Source: Zerene cesonia
Lineage: Eukaryota; Arthropoda; Insecta; Lepidoptera; Pieridae
Assembly (NCBI RefSeq): GCF_012273895.1
Contig: NC_052118.1
Span: 1,054,001-1,118,000 of the forward strand
Length of the DNA: 64,000 bases
Reading direction: 5' to 3'
Under the pieces are notes generated by a model that was not told where the DNA came from, did not search any database, and saw only the letters and a program-made list of their open reading frames with translations. A program made the translations under genes and the position numbers. The first letter of the stretch is position 1. The number at the start of each line of letters is the position of its first letter. This document shows, piece after piece, positions 45,600 through 59,200 of the stretch.

Positions 45600-48500
45600 T
45601 TATGATTCATCGTCCGTCGAGTCGAACGCGTCCCGCGGGTGGACGGCGCGGCGCGGCGAGCACACCAGCGTGGCGGACGAGTCGCTCACTGTGCTGCTCG
45701 CGGGGCTCGACTTCTCGTAGACACTCTGGAAATTCATTAAATCAACACTACAAAATTGGAAATACACTAACATTAAAAAACTGGAAATTCACCAAATTCA
45801 CACTACAAAACCGGAAATTCACTAAATTCACACTAAAAACTGGAAATTCACTATATCAACACTAAAAACTGAAAATTCACTAAATTCACACTCAAAACAG
45901 GAAATTCACTAAATCAACCCTAAAAAACCAATGAATATAAATACCATAAAAAAAACATATATTCATGTAAAAGACAGTTGTAACATATTTTTAGATGAAT
46001 ACGCGTTACAATTAAAACATCATGTCTGAGAATCGCAATGTAAAATTTGCCTTCTGTACATTTATATAAATCATGTAATAACTACCTGTTATAATTTGAT
46101 ATGCAGATTATTATCGAGGTACTAACTACTATGTGAGACCGGAGACAACAGCTGTTTCAAGGAATAGGATATTGGTATTTACTTTTTTCCTTGTTTGTTT
46201 TTTGTGTTTACCTTTTTCACATCTTTCTGTCCAGCAATAATTTCGTTGAGTATATTCTGTTCATTGGTATACGAGCTCTTTGTGTCTCCCATTTGTTTCT
46301 CTATCATATCTGGCTTCTGTAATAAATTATAAAACGTATTATTCTTAGTTTTGTAATTTATACATTACAGTATTGGAGTAAGCAACATAAGAAGTCACTA
46401 CAACGTTTTTATGTTTTAGTTCCCATAACAAATAAAATGAATTTAACTAAACAATACCGTATTTCGCATTGATTAAGAAATTCTGTTGAAGTGTACAATT
46501 AAAAATATAGTATCTCATTATAGAATCGAAACGAATCGTTATAGAAACTTTAATATTTTCCTTATAATTAGAGGTACAGTGCAAGTGCTGGAAATGGGTA
46601 GTATCCTACCATGTCAACCATATCTCTATGCTGCATGTCGCTCAACAAATGTGCCGATTTGGTCATCTTATTCCTGTTGACGTTGTCGACCATTTTCATA
46701 TGTGTACTCTGCGCTTTCTTTGCTATCACGTTGACACGAATTTCCTCTTCTTCCCTATCTGACTCCTCGAATTGCGATGATTCCGTATCCTTCTTTTTCC
46801 ATTCTTCGCATTGTCTGTAAAATATTTTAAATTTATTTAAGTTTTCGAACGAGATTTGACTTAAGTAAAAAGCAGTGGTGGAGTATGGCCTGCACCCAGA
46901 CACCTGTGTCCCTGCAGTTGAAACATATGTGGACTGATGATGATTGCTTTAGTTCGAAAGTAATAAGATGTGAAAATATTTTGTATAAAGTGTAGTCAAT
47001 CTTTAAAATTACTATATTCATCTTTTAAATCGGTTTTGTCATTTCCTTTGAGTTTTTCATTAGTTCCACCAATTGCAGCGCTGTGTATAGCAATTTGGTG
47101 CAGCTACTCCTACTGCTACGTAATTAAGTTCTAATTATCCTATTTCAGGACAGGACAATACTGGACCTGTATTTATAATTTTTTTTGTGATCTCACCCGT
47201 GGCATTGATTGTTTTTGATAAATGCATATATATCCTTGAAAGCTTGCTGTATATAGGCGAGTGTATTTTGGTCGATTGGAACGGAGCTCGTCGATTCTGA
47301 ACTGCTCGAAAAGTCGCCCGAATGAGAACTGGCTTGGAACGATTGTTCTGACCCTGGTGTAATAAGGATCCAGGGTTACTAATCAAGTTAGTTACGTATA
47401 AAAACTTTAATAATGAGAATTATTTTGATTACGGTGGATCATTTACTTATATTTAGGTACAAAATCGAAAGAATGTTTACATGCAAAACTGCATTGTGGA
47501 TTGGCTATATAATACATCTTAACATGATTGACATCATTATCTCTTAAACCATTAAGATTTCCACTTAACGGGTTAAAGGACGAATCGGTGCCTCACTGAA
47601 AGAAACATGATATTTCGCCTATAAAAGCAATATTTGAACCAAATAACCATCGTTCTACGAGAAAGGTGTAAATGGGCTTCATGACAAATATTAAAATTAC
47701 CAGAAGAAGCCGTGTTGTTCGCCCACAGCTGCATCTGCTGCCGTTTCAACTGTTTCATCTGTTCCACCAGCTGAAGGTTTAGCTCCTCCAGTTGTTGCCG
47801 ATGCGATATCTCCTCTTGTAGCTGTTCTTCCAGAACTTCCGTATAGTCCCTATATAGGTGTAAATATTATGATTAGCAGAATATAGTCATTAACTCCAAA
47901 ATATAGCTTTATGTATAAAATACTAACTTTTCCTTTTTTATTACACTAGTCTTCGTCGCATATTTCCCTGGTGCATTTCTCACATTCGACGCCACTCGGT
48001 CTTTTATTATTCCATTTCTAGAATCATGGTAACATTTTTAGGACATCGATAACCTTTTATGTCAATTGAATGGAAAACACTCACTTGGAAATAGATTTTA
48101 CCGATCTGGCGTCTGTCGAACTTCCACTTACACTCAACCAAGAATACTAAAAATAAGATTAGAATTAAATTTATGTCATAATATTCAAATAATTTAATCA
48201 CAAACAGAGATATCCCAGGGATTTAAAAATATTAATGAAAATCATCAGAGAGTGGGACAACTCACTGAAAAATTTCCCCCAATTAGCGAGTTCGAAGAGT
48301 TAAGTTTAAAATAGTTTATATTTAATACATAAACAATATTATTACCGCTCCCGCTGCACCTCTTTCGTTATCTCTCAACGCTGATCTGATTTTCGAGAGG
48401 AACTCGCACGCAATAGAATTATGTCTCATGTCCAACACCACAAGGGTGGTATTTGAATGCATCATTTGTAGCGCCGCCGCTGCGCAATCGTCTGATAGGC

Positions 48501-50966
48501 CGCAGTTTTGTATGTCCAATGCTAAAATTTGTTTAGATCTTAAACTATATAAGTGTATAATCTATGATCTTAAAAGACTCAGTATTTGTACATGACACCG
48601 TAACTACGAACATTTATAAAAGCTTACGTTATACATTAGTATACAATATACTACGCTTGATACACTTTCGAGGCTATTATTACATGGATCGTGTATTTTA
48701 AGTTTGGAAAATATAACAGATAAAAAAGAAGTTTCAGAATAAACATTTTACTCAAAGTAATAATTTTCTTTGCGGAAAATATAACATGGTGCATATTATT
48801 AGTTTAAATAAACGTATTATTTCACATCTTAAATCTAAGTTACATGTTTACTGAGGTGTTACCGCACCGTACCGGTGCTGCCGAGCTGGCTCGTTTGTGT
48901 TTGCTCGCTTATTTTTTCTTAAAATGCTATATCGAAACTGCACTGCTCGAAACGGTGAAGGAAAACATTGTGAGGAAACCGGCATGTCCGTAATTAAAAG
49001 TCGAACTTTTAATTATGTGACTTCTGCTAACCCGCACTTGGCCAGCGTAGTGGATTATGGCCTAAACCCTCATAGGAGGTCCTGTGACCCAGCAGTGGGA
49101 ACATATACGGGCTGACGATGATGATGATGATGATATTATATCATATCTATACCTTTGATCCACAAATCATCAGCCAACACGTCTAACAGTTTCCCAACGC
49201 CCATATCGCCGAGCTGTGGGTTACCACATAGCGTGATTCTCCGCAAGCCGGCCATCGTGTCCAGCTCGGGCAATCTGTAGCGGAGCGTGTGCACCCAATT
49301 CTCGCTGTATCGGTGTATCTTTTGATACTGTTGGATTGATCAATCGAGCCTTTTATAAATTATCATCTTTATAATGTGAATACAAACTGTAAGAATATAT
49401 TCTGTGACGCCGTAAATACTTCATAAAAAACATTCATTTATACAACTAGACTTTCCCATAGAGCGCTTTTGTATTATCAAAACAATCAAAACATAATTAA
49501 TAATTTTACACTGGTTCGGGAAGCAGTTTCTACAGAGAAGAGCCGGCAAGAAACTAGTGTAGGTACGCAACAAATGCACGTTTTGGTAAAATTTTTTAGT
49601 CTACATAGGCCTACATAAAAATCTTTTAAAAAAAGACGGACTTTTTTAAAAGATTTTTATGCATGGCACTATTTTAATGTTTCGCCTGTATGTTTATGCC
49701 TTTACCTTGACTAAATCAGCAATATACCCAGCACCAAGCGGTGTGAGTTCGCAACCGCTGAGGTCCAAAGTAAGGATATTGGGCAGACATCGCACGGCCT
49801 TGCACAGGGCCAAACAGCCCGCGTCACCAATGAGACACCTCGGTAGATAAAGGTGTTGCAGGGAATTGTTAGATAGAATTGCCTGTAACGTTATATCTGT
49901 ATAAGCTACGCTTTAAACACGTCTGGGTGTATGATTTAAGTCTTAATGTACAGACAATTGCAAGATACGTTTTTCTTATCAATCTTTTCGGACACTTCCA
50001 CTGCAAGTTTACCATTAAAATTGTAGATAAGTGGTATTTTTTTGGGATTTAATTACATCAATATCAAATATCATGAAGACTCACAAAAATATATGACATT
50101 GTAACAAATTGCGTAGGTACATATAAAATTTATAAGTAGGTACTATCGTAACATGATAATATACAAAACCTCACAAATAGGGTTCAAATAAGGTATCTTC
50201 AAAGGCAGACCCTCCAACGTCAGTGAATTTAGTAGGGTAGTATTCGAGAGTAACTGTGATGTTGCTTCCACGAGGTTACTGAGCATAAAGTTTGTGAGGA
50301 TCACTGCTCTCTTGTTCACTGTCTTCGCTAATCTTTCGCAGTCTATGTGTTCTAGGACTGTATACAAAATAAATGTAGGAATGTTATGTTCGATTATACA
50401 CATTACACGTACATTATGGTTAAGAGAGAAGACTGGTTGAATGTTATTTTTTTTTAAGTTAATATTATAATATTTATTTTGTATGTATAAGTTTTGAAAA
50501 TAAAAAAGGAAATATCAGCAATTTAGAATAATTCAAAGAAAAACAAACTCTTTTCTTAACAAAAACCAATACACCAGTTCTGAAAGCAAATTTTTCAGAG
50601 AAGAGCCGGTAAGAAATTCTGTAGTTGCTATTACACAAAATGACAATACCCCGCTGTACATAATAACAATGATACGTAAATAAACTAAGCACTACATAAA
50701 AAATAAGCAATCATTTAATTACTCATACCGGTTTTGACTTGCTGACGACATTTAATCGCAACAGAGTGTAGGCTCAAATCGCAACTTAAGGCATTTAGAA
50801 TGGGAGGCCAGTCCGCATATTTTATCCTATCCACACAAAAGTCCAGCACCTTTCCATTACCAGTCGGTATTACATTAGCTAATGGCGTGAGATTTTGCAA
50901 CTTGCAACATTTCAAATAACATTGGTGGAAGATGCGACTGCTTTTAACTTCACCTTTGCCGACCAT
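45600..50966 (-). CDS. CEP78: CEP78, leucine-rich-repeat centriole/centrosome protein, 12 exons
   Basis: Exons 50966-50729, 50357-50170, 49882-49706, 49327-49153, 48521-48346, 48146-48085, 48017-47928, 47849-47701, 47353-47197, 46814-46610, 46316-46212, 45725-45600. They give 1848 nt and 615 residues. Residues about 1-80 match the CEP78 start (VLDFCVDRIKYADWPPILNA). The next part holds leucine-rich repeats (LQHLYLPRCLIGDAG, ILTLDLSGCELTPLG, LRRITLCGNPQLGDMG, ALDIQNCGLSDDCAAAALQ). A Ser-rich linker follows, then a coiled coil (YTEVLEEQLQEEISHRQQLE) and an acidic C-terminus. CEP78 is a centriole-wall protein needed for cilium length control and is linked in humans to cone-rod dystrophy. Its gene here is antisense to three SINE fragments in introns. 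The first-exon ATG is followed by the known N-terminal pattern. Confidence 0.92.
45724..45935. repeat. About 30-bp minisatellite containing copies of the CEP78 last-exon acceptor
   Basis: Seven imperfect units of CTGGAAATTCACTAAATCAA type start at about 45726, 45756, 45781, 45811, 45840, 45869 and 45899. Read on the gene strand, each carries GTGAATTTCCAG or a decayed form. The first unit is the real acceptor of the last CEP78 exon. Confidence 0.85.
46865..46945 (+). mobile_element. SINE 3' fragment in CEP78 intron
   Basis: AGTGGTGGAGTATGGCCTGC ... CACCTGTGTCCCTGCAGTTG ... ATGTGGACTGATGATGATTG. It matches the last 80 bp of the family. Confidence 0.7.
48938..49135 (+). mobile_element. SINE copy in CEP78 intron 4, tail next to an exon
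   Basis: TGCTCGAAACGGTGAAGGAA ... TTGGCCAGCGTAGTGGATTA ... GACCCAGCAGTGGGAACATA, ending in GACGATGATGATGATGATG. The tail ends about 18 bp from the donor of the exon at 49327-49153. Confidence 0.85.
49505..49565. repeat. Old repeat fragment, three related copies in the window
   Basis: TTCGGGAAGCAGTTTCTACA and GAGAAGAGCCGGCAAGAAAC. Related copies lie at 4430-4500 and 50570-50630. It is too short to classify. Confidence 0.45.
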
Positions 50967-53172
50967 GTTTAAAAAAATACATTAAATTATCGCGCCCTTC
51001 GCTATATAAAGAAGGCTTATCGCATAGAAACAGAAAAAAATGGTGAGAAATATGATAAATTGGTACAATCCTCAAAAATTACAAAGTCACATTAGTTTGA
51101 AATTAGAACTTTGGCGATGACATTGTCACTACACAATATTTTAATTGTAACGTAAGAGTTTTCATGAAATAATAGGTCTTGTTTTCATACTAGCTGGAAG
51201 CCACGGCATCACTCGCGTGCCGTCCGGATAAAAAGTAAGCCTGGTAATGAAGACTACAACTGTAACCGACAAGCGATTCTTGTGTATAAGAGTAAATAAA
51301 GTGGATGTGTATCCATACTTTCTTACAAACTTTCGTGATAGATAGGATAGAACAACTATAAAATATGAGCTAGCGTTACTAGGTAAGAGTTTAATGGTGG
51401 TCAGATTTTGAATATTCATAAATAATATTATAAGGCAAATAAAACACATAATCCCACATTTCAGTACTATATTTGTGACCGTTACACTTGTATAAGAAAA
51501 TCTTAAAGTCATAAAATACAAAAATATTATCTTCAAGCTAAGTCTTAAAATATGTAACAAGAATACACAATATTCGTAAAGTTTCAAATATTGAACTATA
51601 TCGGTACAAGTAACTGCCTTACGTTCAGTCAAATACAATAAAGTAAGGGAGTTCTAATACAAATCCCCTTTAACAATACAAAAAGTAACACAAAAATATT
51701 AAAAAAAATATTTCATTAACCGTAACCGTCATAAAATATGCTTTATAACAGTTATCCTCCACGAAAATCTATCGTAGCAAAAAAATACTTTTTAAAATAT
51801 TTTGGAAATTTTACAAATTTTTTGTCGATATCTATGGTATAGGAACCATAAACAAACTTGATAAAAAACTTAAATACTAAATGTCAAACATATAACAGCA
51901 ACACAAAGGCTTTGAAAAACATTTTTAAAAATAGAATGTTTAGATTAAAAAATGGCAGCTTTACATTCCATAAGAATTCATATTGTTCCAAAGCAATAGT
52001 GTGTTAATGTTAATAATGTATGCAATAGCCTACACCATTAAATGATAACAATGATAACAAAATACTTATAGCATGTTAACAAACAAATAAATATTTCTTA
52101 TAAAGAGATAAAAATATTTGGTAATTGCATTGGGTTTCTATATTATATATATTTAGGGTACATGGTATTATTTCTTATTCACAATACATAACTGCGAATT
52201 AACAATGACAAAAAAAGAAATACGAGTAACGGAAATAAAGTGAAACATAATCGGAAACAATATTTAGAATTTTTTATTAAAATGAAAATAATTTTTGAAA
52301 AACCTAGAGTTTCGTATTCAGCTGAAAGAAAATTATTTTCGAAGATATTTCTTCTGAAATAAGGCTTTTTTATGAATGCCATGATATATGAATTTGAATA
52401 GCGCTGTTCTCTTCTATCTCTCTCATAAAGCGCTACGAGCGAAAGAGACAACACTATGAAAATTTAAAAAAGCTAAAGAAATTTACATTCTAACGATCTG
52501 TCACAATGTAAGTCACGAAAATAAAAACATATACAAATAAAAGAAAATTAAGTCTTAAAACCAAATCATCACAATACACTTTTACTTACATAATATCTTA
52601 TTAAATAATTGTAAAAATAAATACTTCGTTTTTTAATATTTAAACAATTATTTTTTTGAGTTTCCTTATTACAGGTAACTATTTTTTTTTAAGCTTTGCT
52701 TAAGTTCAGGTACACAGTTCTCAAAGGGTAGTTGAAACGAAATTTCGATACTAAACAAAACTTTTTTTTTGCTATTTAATTGAAACTGTATTAAAGCGCG
52801 AAATTGTGATAAAGTATTTTTTTAAAGAACTACATTTTTGTGGTACAACTTATTTAATGAATTCTACAAACAAGCATACACATTAAGACCATCTCTAATT
52901 AAACTGTCATGATTTTTGAAACCGAACAAACGAACTTTCAGTATACAGTTTGAGAAGTAGAAGAAACAAGAGCCAAAAGTCAGTACATAAAAAATCACTC
53001 ATCTTCTTTAAAGCTATTTCGTTGTAATTTTACAACAATTTAATTGGGCCCTAATAACTGTTTTGCATGATTGTGATTGGTTGAAAAATTCCCCGTGCTC
53101 TATGATTGGTTCTTAATCTGATTCCTTGATTGTGGTTGGTCGAGCGAATTTCGCGTGCTCTATGTATGGTCG
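50967..53172. other. 3' UTR of the 53173 gene and CEP78 upstream region
   Basis: AT-rich. A stop-free stretch of 158 codons exists at 51638-51162 on the minus strand but begins without ATG and has no recognised domain. 53068-53215 is a tandem repeat that continues into the neighbouring coding exon. No gene is supported. Confidence 0.5.
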
Positions 53173-53223
53173 TTATTCCGCGTGCATGAACGTGATTGGT
53201 CGATCGGATTCCGGCTGGTCGCC
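53068..53223. repeat. Tandem repeat, period 59-60 bp, across a stop codon
   Basis: Units start at 53068, 53127 and 53187. Shared words are TGATTGTGATTGGTTGA / TGATTGTGGTTGGTCGA / TGAACGTGATTGGTCGA and then CCGTGCTCTATG / GCGTGCTCTATG. The third unit and part of the second lie in the coding end of the 194-residue gene. Confidence 0.8.
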
Positions 53224-56200
53224 GTCGCTGCTGGAATCAATGGAGTAAGACTTACGGCGAGTCCATTCGCTTTCTGGATCAGAAAATATGTTGCGATCTA
53301 GTTCTTCTATGTCCAAGTCTGCTTCATCTGGGAAAAAGGCAATACGATATGAATGAACGAACGAAACGTAATAAGTTTAAAATAAGATCTATGAAAGAGA
53401 CAATATAGGTTTCTTTTGTTTCCGTCCCTTTTTAAAGTATTTAATAAGGATCATTTGAAATGTTAAAGAGAGATTAGAAGATAAAAAGAGATATTTGAGT
53501 TTGAGTTTGAATTTGAGCGGCGTAATCATACCGTCGGCAATGAGCTCGCCGGACCAGTCGTTGTCGAACTGCAGCTGGTGGTTGAGGTCGCGCTCGGCGG
53601 GCGACTGCACCGCGTCCGTGTCCGCGTCCGTCACGTCGTATATCTCCGTCATTTTCATCTGACGACGACAGGGATTTTTTTTATTATTTTCCTTATTGGA
53701 CAAATGGGTTTTTGGAAGCTCATAACTTATATAATTGTGTATGTGTGTAACTATATATATAATCATATATATTTAAGTATTTTCATGGTTTTCATTACAT
53801 TTCTATTGCCTTATTATTTATTACATTTATTTTTATAGCACCTTTTGCCCTCTTTCTTTTCTCGATATTTGCATTTAATTATTATAATAAGGAAGAAATG
53901 TAAACAACATGTATTCTGTGTTAAAACACAGAACACATAAATAATAAATCAAAGAAATTAGTTCGTATTACGAAAGTATAAAGAAACGTTTAAAGAAATA
54001 ACAACGATAGATAACAATCACCTATTACGCATAGGACAAAGTGCCCACCGCTTAAGTAATAAAATGAATTTATTTATTATATACGTGTTTACGTATTTGT
54101 ACAGACGTTATTAATTGGCTCACAAAACATTGCGTAAATAACTTTATCGCGATGCAAAATGCAATTAATTGCATTTATGATTCCCACGCTTTAAATTCAA
54201 CAAACAATAAAATGTTGAACAAATTCTTTCTTTTGGCATTTTGACACGTTTCAAGAAAATTTAAGGTTTAAGGAAAATTTCGATACTCTTCCCTCTGATA
54301 ATATTATGTATTATTCACAGCTTAACGATAAAAAGGTTAACAAAGTGACTGCATAATTTATATATGTTTCCTCGTATTTTTTAAATATAAGATTAGATAT
54401 ATAACTGCATTTTCTTGTGTAGGTACATACATAAATTAATTAAGACTACCAACAAACGCGCAACTTTCAAAAAATAAAAAAAAAAAAAATCAGGCTTACA
54501 CAACCATTCAGGTGAAACTCATAAAGCGTGTTAAAAAATCACATACTTTAAATATATCAATAGCCATGATAATTAGCATATCTCAAAATCGATTCACATT
54601 TCAAATAGAATCATCTAATAAATGAGTATCGATAAGTGAATCGAAAAATTGCAAAACAAACATCCATATCAGAGTCATAGGTTACGGAGTGACAGTGGTC
54701 CGATATACGTCATCTTGTACAGATAACGGTTGTTTATTCAAAGCTCTCTGAAATTATCTTCGCTGTTTTACCTATTACATTAATAGGAATCTAGTGGTTT
54801 GATGCGTCTATAATTCTCACTAGGTTTGATTCTCTAGTCAGAACGGATATCAATTGTACATCTATTTGATTGGTTGTTTTTCTTATTACTAACTAATAGA
54901 AAATAAGTTTTGTGTCTACATCAATATTATTGGTGTATTCACATGGACTTAAAAGAATTCAGATATCAGAATACAACTTCAGCTTTTCTAGAAATGTCGT
55001 CTTGTAGAAGAACAATATAATAATAATGATTCATTAACAACCTCAAGACCCGGGACAAGTGTTTATTTATCATATTATTTGAATAAAATAAAAATTATAC
55101 CCATTCGATACAGAATAGTCAATGGTGATATGGTTTTACAACAGCTTATGCCTATTATTGTACAGTAGCATTACCAGTGTAAAGCAAACATCTCACAAAA
55201 CGAAGTACCTTCCCAAAAACAAGTCCATAGATAACCTGTAAATCAATATTAATGACTAACCTTATTATCGCCATCGAGGTAATAATAAGCAAGTAGCGCA
55301 TCATTGTGATTGGTCACATTGAGTATGTGCTCGAAGGTATCCGCGTCCGCGGGCACATCGCCGTACGTCACGCACAGCTCGCTGGCCCGTCTGGAACAAA
55401 CCATCATTATCATCATCATCATTGTCAATATGAACAATATCATTATCATAATCCACGACACAACACATAATTATTATTATCATCACCGCCAATAGCCTTA
55501 CCATTATCATAATAATCATCATAATTATCATCATCATAATCATCATCATCATCATCGTCATCATCGTTACCGTCATCACGATCAGGCTATATTAATTATT
55601 CCCAATGACACAGACAAAAACAAAAAAGAACTCAAGATTTACAGATTTGATGATTTACAGACTTGATGATGAAAGTAATCACTAGCAAAACATGTGATCA
55701 CTTTTGTTGCTGTTAACAGTATTAAGGAAGTACATTATTCATTCAATTTAAAGTCAATAATCGACGGCACATTGCCATTATTAGATACCTAGATTTTAAA
55801 AAGCTACCAAAAATGTCTCTATTATCATAACAGACCCATTTAACACAATAATATTTGAAGTTTATAAAGTACATCACAAAAGCAGTCACGTGTACCGACA
55901 CAATACCGTTATCTCATTGTTTGTGTCATCATGTATTCAAATCCTCGTGAGAAATAAACAAACAGCGACAATATGAACTTCGATAAAAATATATGTTTAT
56001 TTATAGAAAATATGTGTTCATTTAAAGATGTCAAACACGCTTGTTAGGCTATTTTTAAATAAACATTTCACATTAATTTGAAAAAGCAAACCCTAAACAA
56101 AGCAGTTTCATATCATTTAATACATAGAGAAAATTGATATCAACAGTTTTGTACATTAGAACATGACTAATAAACGTAACGAACAATAAAGCGAATCAAT

Positions 56201-59200
56201 TCAATTTATTCGTACTAATTAGCAATCGAAGTGCTAAACATTAACTTTCAAACAACAACGAAAGTGATAAAGCTTATCATTTGCGCACAATTATTTGATT
56301 GTCGTAATTGTGTCATGCTATCGGTTTGTTGGTAACAGCTGTGGGTGACGTCAATGCTTATGTTGTGGGCACTAGAGTAGATGTGAAGGATATCTGATCA
56401 ATTGGAAAACAGGCAGTTGTTTAAAAAAAAATTTGAGGAAAGTTTAACAACAAAAGACATCAGTGATGCAAGTATTTATGGCGGAGAGCAGTGTTCAAAA
56501 AATTTATTTACTTTTTAGTTTTGGTACGCAAGCGTGTTAACTAACGGCTACATAATGTAAATAAAACAACAGAGAATTTTTATCGCATAATACAGGAAAC
56601 AAACGTAATCATGGAGCTTTTGCGAAAACAAAGATACCGCGGTTTTTTGTGCGATAGTTGACACAATTTTAATTCAAATATGATTCGATTTAATTTTATT
56701 TTGCGGAAAATTGAGAAAGCCAAAAGAACAATACAGATAATTTAAAATAGGACAATGGCAATCGTACTAGTATCAGAAAAAAAACTATTTTTAGCTGAAT
56801 AAAAAAAAAAACTAACATTGACATATATATTATGTAGAAATTCTTTATTTGTATTACGTACATTATTTGTCCACCCTCAGGGTAGATTTTTTTACTTCCT
56901 AATTTTCATGTAACAAATGGCTATATATAATAAAAATAATGAATCACAATCGGGTTTTTTTCATCGGTTAAAAATGGTTTGACCCCCTCACACGTAGATC
57001 CTTTAAAATAGACATAGCATTTTTCTATAATATCCAGGTAAGTAAGGAAACCTCATATACTCTCTAAAGTCTGATTTATCCTTTGGAAAACTCTCATACA
57101 TCACCATACAAAAATACACTTTTTTCCATCATTATTTCTATAAAACATAATAAATATACTCCGGGTGTACATTTGACCGCTACGTTAGACAAAAAGGTCG
57201 TTCGAAGTTAACGACATGGATTAAATGATAAAAACGTGTCAATAAACTTTCCATCTTACGTTTATGATATAAATCACAATATTCAATGTCACATTACAGC
57301 GCTATTCCGGCATCGATACTAGATTGCGATATGTTTTTTTTTTAACATTTCTACGTCTATTGTTCTAGAAATATGAGGCATTTATGGTAGGTGGAGTTAT
57401 ATGAAGTTACGTAATGTGGTTTTTAGTTGCTAATAGAAATATCTAATCTACAATTTCTACATCGACTGATTGTAATAAAGGGAGTTACGAACTGATTTGA
57501 CCAAAGTTTTAACTTTATCAAAAAATTAGGTCACTTTGTCATGATGATGAGCCAGATATTTTATATTATATATTTACAATGGTCTACTCACGTTCCTAAA
57601 AACGACGGAAGCATCTTTTCAATTCGATTGTATTGTTTTGGAATTGTCACTCGAAATCATCGTGGGTTTTCAACCAGTTACCAGAATTATTTTTGTGTTT
57701 GATAGGAAATTGTGGTCATTTGGTCACATTTTAGAATCTGGAGGTAACTATGTAGAAAATAATTCTTAACGTGTCAAGTTAGTGAAAACAATACTCGAAT
57801 CACTGTCTTATAATTCATGACATCATCATCAAACACAATACCATGAAATGATTTGAGAATTAAGACAGAATACTCCTAAAACAACTCCCTTGACCTAAAA
57901 AGGCATATTTTTGCCAAATAATGATAATATATAATCTATATGCTCCTTTACTTGTTCTTTCATAGAAAATATACATATTATGATTAATAATTGAAACTTG
58001 CTCAATTACAAATAATCAGTCAAATCGTATCAGCTTACCATCCAATTTAAATTTCTTACGAAATTATCATATTAACATAATCAGTTCCAGATATCGATGC
58101 AATTAATATAGATAAGGTTATCCGACAAGCGAAGGTCAATTGATTAGATTCCACATTGGGAATACGTCAACCCGGACTCCAATGAACTGATGATAATGAT
58201 AGATTTGGGAATTGTGCGCATATTATTATAAACAGGTAAGAAGGACCAAAACAAACTGACTATCGAAATAAAACATTTTTAAAATACAAAAACTTCTTCG
58301 AACATGACATTTTGTATACTTTATATTTTTATTCAATAGATATTATATATTGTCTTTCATAGATATCTTTACATCTAAGAATGTAAATGAATAAAAAAAT
58401 GAATGAAACTTGTAGTTGGCAAAGTCTACCTTTCATTGAAGGTCCAATTTAAATAAGATTAGAAAAAGGTTTAAAAAAAGTATAATATTACATCTGCGAA
58501 AAAAATATAATTAGACACACCGGAACCCACGATCGCGTCTCAATACCATAAAATAGTGTCCATCCTTTCTACTAACCTCTTATCCAGCCGATGGTCATCT
58601 CTATCCATGGTGAGCTTATAGTACACCCTGGCGACTTCGGAGCGATCATGGGCTGAATACATAAAACCGTGCAACTGACGAAGCAACCGCCAGCTGAGAC
58701 GCCACAGCGATTTGCTCATCTTTGGAGTGCACGCTACGAACCTGGAATTAAGGAATTTTATAAATCAGTTTTCGTATATTGGTTTAACGCGCTAGCTTAG
58801 AAACTAGTTCCAATTCCTGATACGGACTAACAAAGTCTCCATCTTGGAAAACGCAACTCTATCATTGCATATATTCAACATACCCTAGGTATGTTACCCT
58901 TTTGAGCCAGAATAAGTTACATGAAAAACTATGAGACATTTTTTTATTTGTAGTTTCTTTTGGAAAAAATTGCATTAAATTGTGCGATATTGAAGTTCTC
59001 TTTTGTTCCGTTTTTCAACCGACTTTTTTAAAAACGGCGGAGGTTCTATATGATTGTATTATTTTGGGTTTGTTAGCTCAGAACTTTCGTCTGTGATCCA
59101 AGAACTTTTTTGAAGATTTTTTCTTATTTGAAAACGGGTGCTTATTTGAAACGTGGTAGTTCTGACGTTCTGGCGGTTTATTTTTTTTATTAATAATTTG

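Noticed and set aside
55249..55579. Met-rich minus-strand frame
   Set aside because: It is made by the ATC/ATT microsatellite. Only 55261-55390 is an exon, in another frame.
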